Shown one piece after another: positions 1 through 4,606 of a stretch of DNA of 5,421 nucleotides. The DNA comes from an uncultured Eubacteriaceae bacterium. GTDB lineage: Bacteria; Bacillota; Clostridia; Lachnospirales; CAG-274. Position 1 is the stretch's first letter, and every line of letters begins with the position of its first letter. The DNA lies in the NCBI GenBank assembly GCA_938042265.1, contig CALIRN010000139.1, forward strand, positions 1 through 5,421. Direction: 5' to 3'. The translations under genes were made by a program, and so were the position numbers. The notes beneath the pieces were generated by a model. That model was not told the origin of the DNA and did not search any database. It was given only the letters and a program-made list of their open reading frames with translations.

Positions 1-235
1 TTCAGAGCTGCTTTTAAGATTTCTTAAAAATCCTAAGTATAAGGTTATGTATCTGCTTGACTTTATTGAGAAGTATGTTAATCCGCTTAGAGAAAGCGGT
101 ACAAGCTGGGGTTATGATATTCCTTATATGCTTACGGGCAGTTTAAATCAGCACCCCAGAGATGCAATTGCTTTTTCCAAGTCAAACAGAAAGGATATTA
201 AAAACTTTTATGTTGAGCTGCTTGAAAAGGAATAA
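1..235 (+). CDS. HMGL-like aldolase-domain protein, C-terminal end (truncated by window start)
   Basis: The reading frame is open from base 2 to the TAA at 233-235 and encodes the last 77 residues of a protein whose start lies outside the window. The segment WGYDIPYMLTGSLNQHPR is typical, from my knowledge of the family, of the C-terminus of 'aldolase catalytic domain-containing' proteins related to 4-hydroxy-2-oxovalerate aldolase and HMG-CoA lyase. These are TIM-barrel, metal-dependent enzymes that cleave or form C-C bonds in 2-oxo acids. The catalytic barrel and its DxD/HxH metal ligands are not in view, so activity and substrate cannot be judged. The exact physiological role of this bacterial subgroup is unclear to me. 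A rho-independent terminator follows 37 bp after the stop, so this is the last gene of its transcript. Family assignment is fairly good; substrate is unknown. Confidence 0.7.
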   Translation, partial: SELLLRFLKNPKYKVMYLLDFIEKYVNPLRESGTSWGYDIPYMLTGSLNQHPRDAIAFSKSNRKDIKNFYVELLEKE

Positions 236-272
236 TTCAGGCTATTAAACGGGGAGTTTATTGTAGCATTTT

Positions 273-315
273 CAATGAAACGGCATGGTGCATACTATGC
301 CGTTTCACTGTTTTT
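273..315 (+). terminator. Rho-independent terminator of the aldolase-domain gene
   Basis: An 11-bp perfect stem pairs 276-286 with 297-307 around a 10-nt loop, with two further pairs (273/310 and 274/309) beyond one mismatch. It is followed at once by TTTTT (311-315). It lies 37 bp after the stop at 235. There is no T-run on the other strand, so it acts on plus-strand transcription only. Its T-run overlaps the stop codon of the minus-strand AraC remnant (314-316). Confidence 0.8.
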
Positions 316-609
316 AATTGTTTCGGTATTCTTTGGAGGAACACTTCATTTTATCCTCAAAGCATTTTTCTAAATAAATAAGCTTATTAAGTCCCGTTGC
401 TTCCGCAATTTCACCGATTGAGCTTGCGCTGCTTTTCAGTATATCGGAGACTTTTGACAGGCGGAACTCCATCAGGTGCCTATAGGGCGTTGTATTCAGA
501 CAGTTTTTGAAACAGTGCATCGCTCGGATTTACTTACGTTTGCACTTGCTGCCAAACTGTTAAGAGAAATATTTTCGGAATAATTGTCGCTTATACAATG
601 AATGAAAGA
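314..609 (-). pseudogene. AraC-family regulator remnant: C-terminal HTH domain, 5'-truncated and frameshifted
   Basis: The minus strand from 520 to 314 encodes 68 residues that read as most of an AraC/XylS DNA-binding domain: a PYRHLMEFRLSKVSDILK helix, then the second helix-turn-helix (IGEIAEATGL...YLEKCFEDK...SSKEYR). Just upstream, in another frame (about 609 to 523), lies the matching first half of the domain, including YSENISLNSLAASANVSKSE. The two halves join if one base is missing between GAG (523-525) and TGT (512-514): there are 8 nt where a 9-nt spacing is expected. The upstream frame runs into a stop at 496-498. The N-terminal effector domain (usually 150-200 residues) is absent, and the upstream frame closes with a stop at 628-630, so the gene is also truncated at its 5' end. 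No intact regulator can be made. It faces away from ogt. Whether it once regulated ogt cannot be told. Confidence 0.75.
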
Positions 610-643
610 GGCGAAGCATCCGACGACTCAAATACATATATAC

Positions 644-648
644 GGAGG
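644..648 (+). promoter_or_regulatory. Ribosome-binding site that fixes the ogt start
   Basis: GGAGG stands 7 nt before the ATG at 656-658. The frame is open farther upstream to an ATG at 602, but that start has no Shine-Dalgarno sequence and would add 18 residues with no counterpart in the family. The start at 656 is therefore preferred. Confidence 0.8.
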
Positions 649-655
649 TTTAATT

Positions 656-1150
656 ATGATATGTGTAAGCAGCTATAATTCTCCGCTGGGAGATATTACA
701 CTTGCAGGCAAAGGAGAATATTTGACGGGTTTATGGTTTAATGGGCAGAAGTATTTCGGATGTACACTTCCTGAACGGTATCGGCAAAAGACACTATCTG
801 TTTTTGATGAGACAAAGCGTTGGCTTGATATTTATTTTATGGGAGAAAATCCTGATTTCACACCGCCGCTTTGGCTTAACGGCTCACTGTTTCAGCAAGC
901 CGTATGGAATATACTGCTGTCAATTCCATACGGTCATACAATGACATATGGTGAAATTGCAAACGAAATAGCGGAGCAAAAAGGGATTTCCAAAATGTCG
1001 GCACAGGCGGTGGGCGGCGCAGTCAGCCGTAATCCTGTTTCCATTATTGTACCCTGCCACAGGGTTATAGGCTCAAACGGCAGTATGACCGGATACGCAG
1101 GTGGTATTGATAAAAAAATAAAGCTTCTGGAGTTGGAAAAGGGGATATAA
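656..1150 (+). CDS. ogt: Methylated-DNA--protein-cysteine S-methyltransferase (Ogt/MGMT)
   Basis: Suicide DNA-repair protein that moves the alkyl group from O6-alkylguanine (and, less well, O4-alkylthymine) onto its own cysteine, in the cytoplasm. The 164-residue product has the usual size for a stand-alone Ogt. An N-terminal ribonuclease-H-like domain (about 1-75) starts with the family-like SPLGDITLA. The C-terminal winged-helix active domain (about 76-164) contains TYGEIA (97-102), AVGGAVSRNP (118-127), the active-site PCHRVIG with Cys134, and GYAGG (146-150). Residues matching human MGMT Asn137, Cys145, His146, Tyr158 and Glu172 are all present (Asn126, Cys134, His135, Tyr147, Glu161), so it should be active. 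The Arg-finger position reads Ser-Arg (124-125), close to the common bacterial Gly-Arg. No Ada-type N-terminal zinc domain is fused. It sits between two broken genes, and the methyltransferase stub begins 10 bp after its stop. Confidence 0.95.
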   Translation: MICVSSYNSPLGDITLAGKGEYLTGLWFNGQKYFGCTLPERYRQKTLSVFDETKRWLDIYFMGENPDFTPPLWLNGSLFQQAVWNILLSIPYGHTMTYGEIANEIAEQKGISKMSAQAVGGAVSRNPVSIIVPCHRVIGSNGSMTGYAGGIDKKIKLLELEKGI

Positions 1151-1160
1151 AGGGTAATTT

Positions 1161-1310
1161 ATTAAATCTGAAAACTTAAAAGCTGTACACAAGGCGTTTG
1201 AAATGCAGGCACAGAATTTTGAAAAGGGGATATACGGATTTACAGACAAAAAATATTTAAACGATATTTATGATATACGGAACGCCCCTGTAATCAGGGG
1301 CGCCAGATAA
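1161..1310 (+). pseudogene. N-terminal stub of a probable class I SAM-dependent methyltransferase
   Basis: Ten bases after ogt a frame opens with SENLKAVHKAFEMQAQNF and continues to the TAA at 1308-1310. The pattern ENLKAVH-AFE-QA-NFE resembles, from memory, the first 30 residues of UbiE-like class I methyltransferases of Firmicutes, whose full length is about 200-250 residues. The SAM-binding motif (E/DxGxGxG) never appears. After about residue 34 (near 1261) the sequence no longer resembles the family and ends at residue 49. No ATG stands where one is expected: an AAAGGG ribosome-binding-like sequence (1149-1154) is followed 6 nt later by ATT (1161-1163), which may be a mutated ATG. The only in-frame ATG (1203) has no useful ribosome-binding site. 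This is best read as a decayed second gene of an ogt operon. The family match needs a database search. Confidence 0.5.
1283..1302. terminator. GC-rich hairpin between convergent genes, possible terminator
   Basis: CGCCCCTG (1283-1290) pairs perfectly with CAGGGGCG (1295-1302) around a TAAT loop. It lies between the end of the ogt/methyltransferase-remnant unit and the 3' end of ymaF, where a bidirectional terminator is expected. No clear U-tract follows on either strand, so termination would be weak or atypical. Confidence 0.5.
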
Positions 1311-1667
1311 TTAATTACACTTAAAGTCGGTTGGGCTGTCAATTAATGATGCAACCTGGAATTTATGCCTGTGTCCGTCCTCGTACTCGGTAAAAGCACT
1401 TGCAAAATGCACGTGCTTTCCGTTGCCTACCTCTATGGCAGGTGAGGATTCGCCGCAGAACTCATGGTAATGACCGTCGGAAAAATCAGTACGGAACTTG
1501 ATTTCGTGTACATGGCTGTTGCCCTTCTTTTTTGCCTCGCCCGATACGGTACTGAAACGATGATTATGACATTTTTCACCGCACTCGTCAAAAACGGCAG
1601 TACTGCCTGTTACCTCGTGTACATGCTTTTGATTGTCCCAATCGTTTGGTCTGTTGTTTGCTTCCAT
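1311..1667 (-). CDS. ymaF: YmaF family protein (His-rich, six HxH motifs)
   Basis: This 118-residue protein matches the YmaF family (Pfam YmaF, named after the Bacillus subtilis protein), whose biochemical role is not established as far as I know. The family hallmark is repeated His-x-His pairs. Here there are six: His15/17, 34/36, 52/54, 66/68, 85/87 and 99/101, in contexts such as KHVHEV, SHVHEI and GHYHEF. They form three imperfect repeats of about 32-37 residues with two HxH pairs each. Cysteines at 29, 33, 71 and 117 (CGEKCHNH at 29-36) add possible ligands. Metal binding is an inference from these residues. There is no signal peptide or membrane segment, so it is cytoplasmic. The start is firm: AAAGGAGG (1675-1682) stands 7 nt before the ATG at 1667-1665. 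It is divergent from the secreted stalk-domain gene and convergent with ogt. Confidence 0.88.
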   Translation of the reverse strand: MEANNRPNDWDNQKHVHEVTGSTAVFDECGEKCHNHRFSTVSGEAKKKGNSHVHEIKFRTDFSDGHYHEFCGESSPAIEVGNGKHVHFASAFTEYEDGHRHKFQVASLIDSPTDFKCN

Positions 1668-1698
1668 ATTTACACCTCCTTTACTGTTGGGATAGTGT

Positions 1699-1728
1699 AT
1701 AATATGTACAACCTTACAATTTTGTGAA
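1699..1728 (-). promoter_or_regulatory. Candidate promoter of ymaF
   Basis: On the minus strand TTCACA (1728-1723; 5 of 6 to TTGACA) is followed after 18 nt by TATTAT (1704-1699; 5 of 6 to TATAAT). Transcription would start near 1692, giving a leader of about 25 nt that holds the AAAGGAGG site. The region is AT-rich, so chance matches are possible. Confidence 0.45.
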
Positions 1729-1744
1729 TATTTGTGTGCAATTA

Positions 1745-1773
1745 TTGACAGGCAAAACAGATTAAATTAAACT
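1745..1773 (+). promoter_or_regulatory. Promoter of the secreted stalk-domain gene
   Basis: A perfect -35 TTGACA (1745-1750) is followed after exactly 17 nt by TAAACT (1768-1773; 4 of 6). The predicted start of transcription is about 1780, which leaves a 34-nt leader before the ATG at 1814. It rules against the in-frame ATG at 1775, which would lie upstream of the transcript. It stands back to back with the ymaF promoter. Confidence 0.6.
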
Positions 1774-1798
1774 AATGTCAGAGGGTATATTTTTTGCT

Positions 1799-1805
1799 GA
1801 GGGGG
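1799..1805 (+). promoter_or_regulatory. G-rich ribosome-binding site (GAGGGGG) fixing the start at 1814
   Basis: GAGGGGG stands 8 nt before the ATG at 1814-1816. A second SD-like GAGGG lies 18 bp upstream (1781-1785), and both are followed by similar T-rich sequence, so the leader contains an imperfect direct repeat. The site departs from GGAGG by having five Gs in a row, as do two other genes in this window. Confidence 0.65.
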
Positions 1806-1813
1806 TATTTATT

Positions 1814-2959
1814 ATGGGAGTATTAAAAAAGCTTGCGGTATTTATTTTAACGGCAGCACTGTCGTTAGCAATGGCAAGTGCTGTAATGGCAGACCTGGCC
1901 GAAACGCAGAATGTGGATAAATACATAACGGTTGATAAAGATGCTTTGCCCGTATATACAACTGTAAATGAGGACGGACTGCCTGTTTATGGTACTGATT
2001 ATTATGTAGGCAAAGCACAGCGGCTTAAGCTTAAGCTTGAGGTGCCTCTTGATGAGCTTGGGGACGGAATTTATGAAACGGGGCTTGACAGGAATATTTA
2101 TTTTAAACTTGAAATAAATAATGCCGAGTGGAGAAAAGATGCAAGCTATTTTTCGCAAACCGTGGCGGACTATGATAGTGCGCTGAAATGGGATTTCAAT
2201 ATACTGATTTTTGAAAGAGCTATGACTGCAAAAAATATGGTAAGCTACGATGAGGATTTTTATAAAAGGGTGCAGTATCTTAATGCCCATTTGAACGGAG
2301 ATGAGTTTTATCTTGCCGATGTAAATATTATTGACGGAGAAATTCCTCTTATATTCAGAACAAAGTATAATGGTGATGTAAATGTTGATGTATCGGTTTA
2401 TACAGGTGAGAATTTGTTTGATAATTCCAAATATGTCGAAACGGATTTTAAATATATAGGAACACTGACAGTTGCAAATGTTGGCGGACAAAAGACGTAT
2501 CAGGAAGCAAAGACAGCTGAGGAAACTACTTCTGAAACTACTTCTGAAACAGCTACCCAAACAGTTACTGAAAAACCTGTGGAGATAGAAATACCCATAG
2601 GGCAGTCATATTATACGGTAAACGGCACCACAGCTGCCATGGACAGTACTGCATTTATTGAAAACGGATATACAATGCTGCCTCTTAGGGCTATGTCAGA
2701 GATTATAGGTTTAAGCGACAGTGATATCTGCTACGATGCAGCAGCAAAGACCGCCGTTATAAATTATGAAAATACCGTAATCAGTGTCAGTGCGGGAGAA
2801 AGAGCAATGTACATAAATGGTGTTTATAAAATTATTGATTCACCTGTGGTAATTAAGGACGGAAGGATGTATCTGCCTATGAGGGCTGTTGCACAGGCTC
2901 TTGGCTTTGATGCCGTTTCTTTTGATGCAAATGTTAAGCTTGTAAAAATAACTGTTTGA
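1814..2959 (+). CDS. Exported protein with unknown N-terminal domain and C-terminal copper-amine-oxidase-type stalk domain
   Basis: The 381-residue product opens with a Sec signal peptide: KK at 5-6, a hydrophobic core at about 7-20, and a likely signal peptidase I site after AVMA (residue 26). Residues about 27-228 form a domain I do not recognise. It begins with a tandem 11-residue repeat (TVDKDALPVYT, 39-49; TVNEDGLPVYG, 50-60) and looks beta-rich, with many Tyr, Asp and alternating hydrophobics. A Thr/Ser/Glu linker (about 229-256) leads to a domain at about 257-381 with two half-repeats, each carrying a hallmark: MLPLRAMSEIIGL (288-300) and YLPMRAVAQALGF (353-365). This is the copper amine oxidase N-terminal-like (stalk) domain common on clostridial surface proteins. 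Despite its name it implies no oxidase; it probably acts in binding or as a spacer. There is no LPXTG, SLH or C-terminal membrane anchor, so it is either released or held non-covalently. Own promoter and shared terminator suggest a monocistronic gene. Confidence 0.85.
   Translation: MGVLKKLAVFILTAALSLAMASAVMADLAETQNVDKYITVDKDALPVYTTVNEDGLPVYGTDYYVGKAQRLKLKLEVPLDELGDGIYETGLDRNIYFKLEINNAEWRKDASYFSQTVADYDSALKWDFNILIFERAMTAKNMVSYDEDFYKRVQYLNAHLNGDEFYLADVNIIDGEIPLIFRTKYNGDVNVDVSVYTGENLFDNSKYVETDFKYIGTLTVANVGGQKTYQEAKTAEETTSETTSETATQTVTEKPVEIEIPIGQSYYTVNGTTAAMDSTAFIENGYTMLPLRAMSEIIGLSDSDICYDAAAKTAVINYENTVISVSAGERAMYINGVYKIIDSPVVIKDGRMYLPMRAVAQALGFDAVSFDANVKLVKITV
2522..2550 (+). repeat. 12-nt tandem repeat in the Thr/Ser/Glu linker
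   Basis: GAAACTACTTCT occurs twice head to tail (2522-2533 and 2534-2545), followed by a partial third GAAAC (2546-2550). It encodes ETTS-ETTS-ET in the linker of the exported stalk-domain protein. The unit is a multiple of three, so slippage would change linker length without breaking the frame. Confidence 0.8.
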
Positions 2960-2961
2960 AA

Positions 2962-2999
2962 ATAAAATTCCTCTGTAGGTTATGACAGAGGAATTTTAT
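2962..2999. terminator. Bidirectional intrinsic terminator between the stalk-domain gene and the C_GCAxxG gene
   Basis: A 15-bp perfect stem pairs 2962-2976 with 2985-2999 around an 8-nt loop. The core is ATTCCTCTGT/ACAGAGGAAT, flanked by AAAA and TTTT arms that supply U-tracts on both strands. It starts 3 bp after the TGA of the plus gene and ends 4 bp before the end of the minus gene, so it serves both. Confidence 0.88.
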
Positions 3000-3002
3000 A
3001 TT

Positions 3003-3410
3003 TTATTCAAATAATATTTTTTCCGCCAGCTTAGCGGCATCCTTAATGCACTCTGCACAGGGGCGGAGCATGGTGCCGGTTTCGGTACCCTTAAGCTCCT
3101 TGCAGATAACGGAGCCGTTCTGTTTCTTAAATTCATCAAGTATAGCCTTGGAAAGCTTATAGGATTTTCCCTTGCTGTCGGGACTGTCAAGATTACCGGT
3201 GCTGTTTTTTAAGCCCGCAAGAATACATGCACCCGATTCGGCTCCGCAGGTACCCTCCATATTGCCCATACCTGCACCAAGAGCCTCTGTAAGGCGGAAT
3301 ACTGTTTCTTCATCAAGCCCTACCAAATCGGAATATGTACAGGCAACTGCCTGAGCACAGTTATAGCCCTTATCATGCTTTTTAATTGTTTCATCAATAC
3401 GTGATTTCAT
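3003..3410 (-). CDS. C_GCAxxG_C_C family (putative redox) protein
   Basis: This 135-residue soluble protein belongs to the C_GCAxxG_C_C family, small cysteine-rich proteins common in anaerobes that are thought to be redox-active or metal-binding; no reaction is established to my knowledge. The signature cysteines are in order: Cys18 in GYNCAQAV, Cys55 in GTCGAESGA (53-61), Cys103 in VICKEL, and Cys118/Cys121 in RPCAEC. Extra cysteines are at 24 and 62. ALGAGMGNMEG (43-53) is the glycine-rich stretch expected before the second motif. There is no signal peptide or membrane segment. The start is clear: GGAGG (3422-3418) stands 7 nt before the ATG at 3410-3408. The gene has its own promoter and ends at the bidirectional hairpin shared with the stalk-domain gene, so it appears monocistronic. 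Length fits the family. Confidence 0.9.
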   Translation of the reverse strand: MKSRIDETIKKHDKGYNCAQAVACTYSDLVGLDEETVFRLTEALGAGMGNMEGTCGAESGACILAGLKNSTGNLDSPDSKGKSYKLSKAILDEFKKQNGSVICKELKGTETGTMLRPCAECIKDAAKLAEKILFE

Positions 3411-3447
3411 AGCTTATCCTCCGTAATTATATCGTTTTTCTGATATC

Positions 3448-3476
3448 ATTATTTCATAAATATGATATAAAATCAA
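3448..3476 (-). promoter_or_regulatory. Promoter of the C_GCAxxG_C_C gene, with an operator-like dyad
   Basis: On the minus strand TTGATT (3476-3471) and AATAAT (3453-3448; 5 of 6 to TATAAT) are separated by exactly 17 nt. The leader would be about 30 nt. An inverted repeat, ATATCAT (3443-3449) and ATGATAT (3462-3468) with 12 nt between, spans the -10 and could be an operator. The region is very AT-rich, so the dyad may be chance. Confidence 0.5.
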
Positions 3477-3700
3477 GTGTGATTATAGTAAAAAGGATTT
3501 TAAAAGGCTGGTTATTTTATCTGCTAATTTACCGGAGCTTATTGCACTTGGACAGTAAAAAAAATACCGTTATCATAAATTGATTTGTATCTTTTTTATA
3601 AAAGAAGTGCAAAAATTAAATTTGAATTATGCGAATTTATGAGAAAAAAGGGGGCATTTGTCACCTTGCACAATTTTTTGATAAAAATTTTTTAATGTTT
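3477..3700. other. AT-rich intergenic stretch without recognised features
   Basis: I see no supported gene here. All frames hold only short ORFs lacking ribosome-binding sites. TTGCACTT (3542-3549) is complemented by AAGTGCAA (3605-3612), a separated 8-bp inverted repeat with a 55-nt gap and no evident function. Runs of A and T are frequent. It lies between the back of the C_GCAxxG gene promoter and the front of the small-RNA promoter. Confidence 0.5.
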
Positions 3701-3723
3701 GTTAACACTGTTTTTTAACCCTT

Positions 3724-3732
3724 TGCTATAAT
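3724..3732 (+). promoter_or_regulatory. Extended -10 promoter of the putative small RNA
   Basis: TGC followed by a perfect TATAAT (3727-3732) makes an extended -10 element. The best -35 is TTAACA (3702-3707), at a long 19-nt spacing, which an extended -10 can tolerate. The expected start is about 3739. No plus-strand protein gene follows before the terminator at 3835-3865. Confidence 0.6.
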
Positions 3733-3738
3733 ATGAAT

Positions 3739-3868
3739 TGTGAAAAACCCCTAAATATTTTCACACTACAGTTTATACATCCCTCAAATATGTAAAATAA
3801 ACTGTAAAACCCCATAAAAAATACCTTCTCTTTAGAAAAAGCACCTGTTCGATGGGTGCTTTTTCGCT
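3739..3868 (+). ncRNA. Putative small regulatory RNA with three C-rich unpaired motifs
   Basis: A transcript from the extended -10 promoter to the intrinsic terminator would be about 130 nt. It contains no start codon with a ribosome-binding site. Hairpin 1 pairs 3739-3746 with 3758-3765 and displays an 11-nt loop holding CCCC. Hairpin 2 pairs 3768-3780 with 3790-3794 plus 3798-3805, with a 3-nt AAA bulge and a 9-nt loop starting CCCTC. A single-stranded AAAACCCC (3806-3813) and an A-rich/pyrimidine linker follow. Hairpin 3 is the terminator. Repeated unpaired CCC(C/U) motifs are the design known from C-rich-loop sRNAs of Gram-positive bacteria, such as staphylococcal RsaE-type RNAs, which pair with Shine-Dalgarno sequences. 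I do not recognise this RNA as a named family. Its 3' end meets the minus-strand membrane-protein gene tail to tail. Confidence 0.5.
3835..3865. terminator. Bidirectional intrinsic terminator (small RNA / membrane-protein gene)
   Basis: An 11-bp perfect stem, GAAAAAGCACC (3835-3845) with GGTGCTTTTTC (3855-3865), encloses a 9-nt loop. The A/T ends of the stem supply TTTTT on either strand. It lies 4 bp beyond the stop of the minus-strand membrane-protein gene and also closes the plus-strand small-RNA candidate. Confidence 0.85.
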
Positions 3869-3869
3869 T

Positions 3870-4571
3870 TTAATATATTTCTTTATATTCGTATTCAATT
3901 CCTGTTTCCGTTTCCCAATAAGATATACCTGCGGATAAAAGTGTATTTTTTACTGCCTCGGTATAGTTTGCGGATGCGGTATTTTTCTGTTCAATCAATG
4001 TGTTTTGCTGCGTTATTGCTTCATTTGTTTTTTCAAGCCCTAAATTTTTTTCGAGGAAGTTAAGCAGAGCTATATTTGTGTCAATAACCTCAATCACCTT
4101 TGTTTTCAGCTCCTCTGTACCTGGGGGATTGTCCTCAACGGCAGGCAAAAGAGTATTAAATTTTTCTCTTATATTGCTTATTTCGGTTATTGAATATACC
4201 TCTCCGCTTTGGTATTTTTTTATAAGCGTGCCTGTATCGGTGCTGTATTTTGCGGCAAGCTCCATATCTTGTATATAAGCTGATATCTGGTACTGATAGC
4301 TGCTGTCTGCCGGGGCGGAGGTATTTAAATCCTCCTCATATGCGGTGTTGTATGCTTCACTGTTAAAAAACGGCAGAGAATATATAAAAGGTCTTGCGTA
4401 GTTAAAAACTATACAGGCAAAAACTATAAATATAATGATATTTCGGGCATTAAAGCTACTGTGGTATTTAACCTTTATGGGGTTGCCGAATTCATCCTTA
4501 AGTTCTCCGCTGGCGGAAAGTTCTTTCATTTTTTTCCTGAATTCTTTTTGTGTTTTAGTAAGCCTTGCCAT
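3870..4571 (-). CDS. Single-pass membrane protein of unknown function
   Basis: I do not recognise this 233-residue protein. Residues 1-43 are hydrophilic and strongly basic (KTQKEFRKKMKEL at 6-18), so by the positive-inside rule they are cytoplasmic. Residues about 44-66 are one hydrophobic segment (IIIFIVFACIVFNYARPF onward), acting as a signal anchor. The remainder (about 67-233) would face outside. It is acidic and mostly helical, with heptad-like stretches at about 95-140 and 153-212 that could form coiled coils, and it ends in a Tyr/Glu-rich tail (TGIEYEYKEIY). It has no cysteine outside the membrane segment and no catalytic motif I can see. GAGGGGG stands 11 nt before the ATG, a slightly long spacing. 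Promoter and terminator flank it directly, so it is transcribed alone. A sensor or cell-envelope assembly role is possible but unsupported. Confidence 0.75.
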   Translation of the reverse strand: MARLTKTQKEFRKKMKELSASGELKDEFGNPIKVKYHSSFNARNIIIFIVFACIVFNYARPFIYSLPFFNSEAYNTAYEEDLNTSAPADSSYQYQISAYIQDMELAAKYSTDTGTLIKKYQSGEVYSITEISNIREKFNTLLPAVEDNPPGTEELKTKVIEVIDTNIALLNFLEKNLGLEKTNEAITQQNTLIEQKNTASANYTEAVKNTLLSAGISYWETETGIEYEYKEIY

Positions 4572-4582
4572 TTGTGAATTTT

Positions 4583-4589
4583 CCCCCTC
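4583..4589 (-). promoter_or_regulatory. G-rich ribosome-binding site (GAGGGGG) with long spacing
   Basis: On the minus strand GAGGGGG ends 11 nt before the ATG at 4571-4569, longer than the 7-8 nt seen for the other genes here. No alternative in-frame start lies closer. Translation may be weaker than for its neighbours. Confidence 0.55.
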
Positions 4590-4606
4590 ATTTAAATTAT
4601 ATACCC

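Noticed and set aside
602..655. ATG at 602 extending Ogt by 18 residues
   Set aside because: It has no ribosome-binding site, and the extra residues match nothing in the family. GGAGG at 644-648 points to 656.
1464..1727. Plus-strand ORF (87 codons) resembling a hydrophobic peptide
   Set aside because: It lies opposite ymaF, and the hydrophobic look comes from reading His/Lys/Glu codons of ymaF backwards. No ribosome-binding site is present.
1775..1813. Upstream ATG extending the stalk-domain protein by 13 residues
   Set aside because: It has no Shine-Dalgarno sequence, lies at or before the predicted transcription start of the TTGACA-17-TAAACT promoter, and would bury the signal peptide. 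GAGGGGG and the ATG at 1814 fit better.
1865..2560. Long minus-strand ORF (231 codons) opposite the secreted stalk-domain gene
   Set aside because: Its product is an improbable Ile/Cys/Phe-rich sequence without motifs, has no ribosome-binding site, and lies fully within a gene with clear domains on the other strand. It is an antisense shadow.
3479..3583. GTG-initiated ORF of 34 codons rich in Leu and Ile
   Set aside because: There is no Shine-Dalgarno sequence, and it overlaps the upstream edge of the minus-strand promoter. It is probably chance in AT-rich DNA.
3580..3602. TTGATT ... TATAAA promoter-like pair
   Set aside because: The spacing is only 11 nt, too short for a sigma-A promoter, and nothing lies downstream before the better promoter at 3724.
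3639..3695. Short ORF from ATG 3639 (18 codons) in the intergenic region
   Set aside because: It has no ribosome-binding site, is low in complexity, and ends just before the small-RNA promoter.
4000..4278. Plus-strand ORF (92 codons) opposite the membrane-protein gene
   Set aside because: It lacks a ribosome-binding site and is Ser/Phe-rich, as expected from the complement of Glu/Lys-rich coding sequence.
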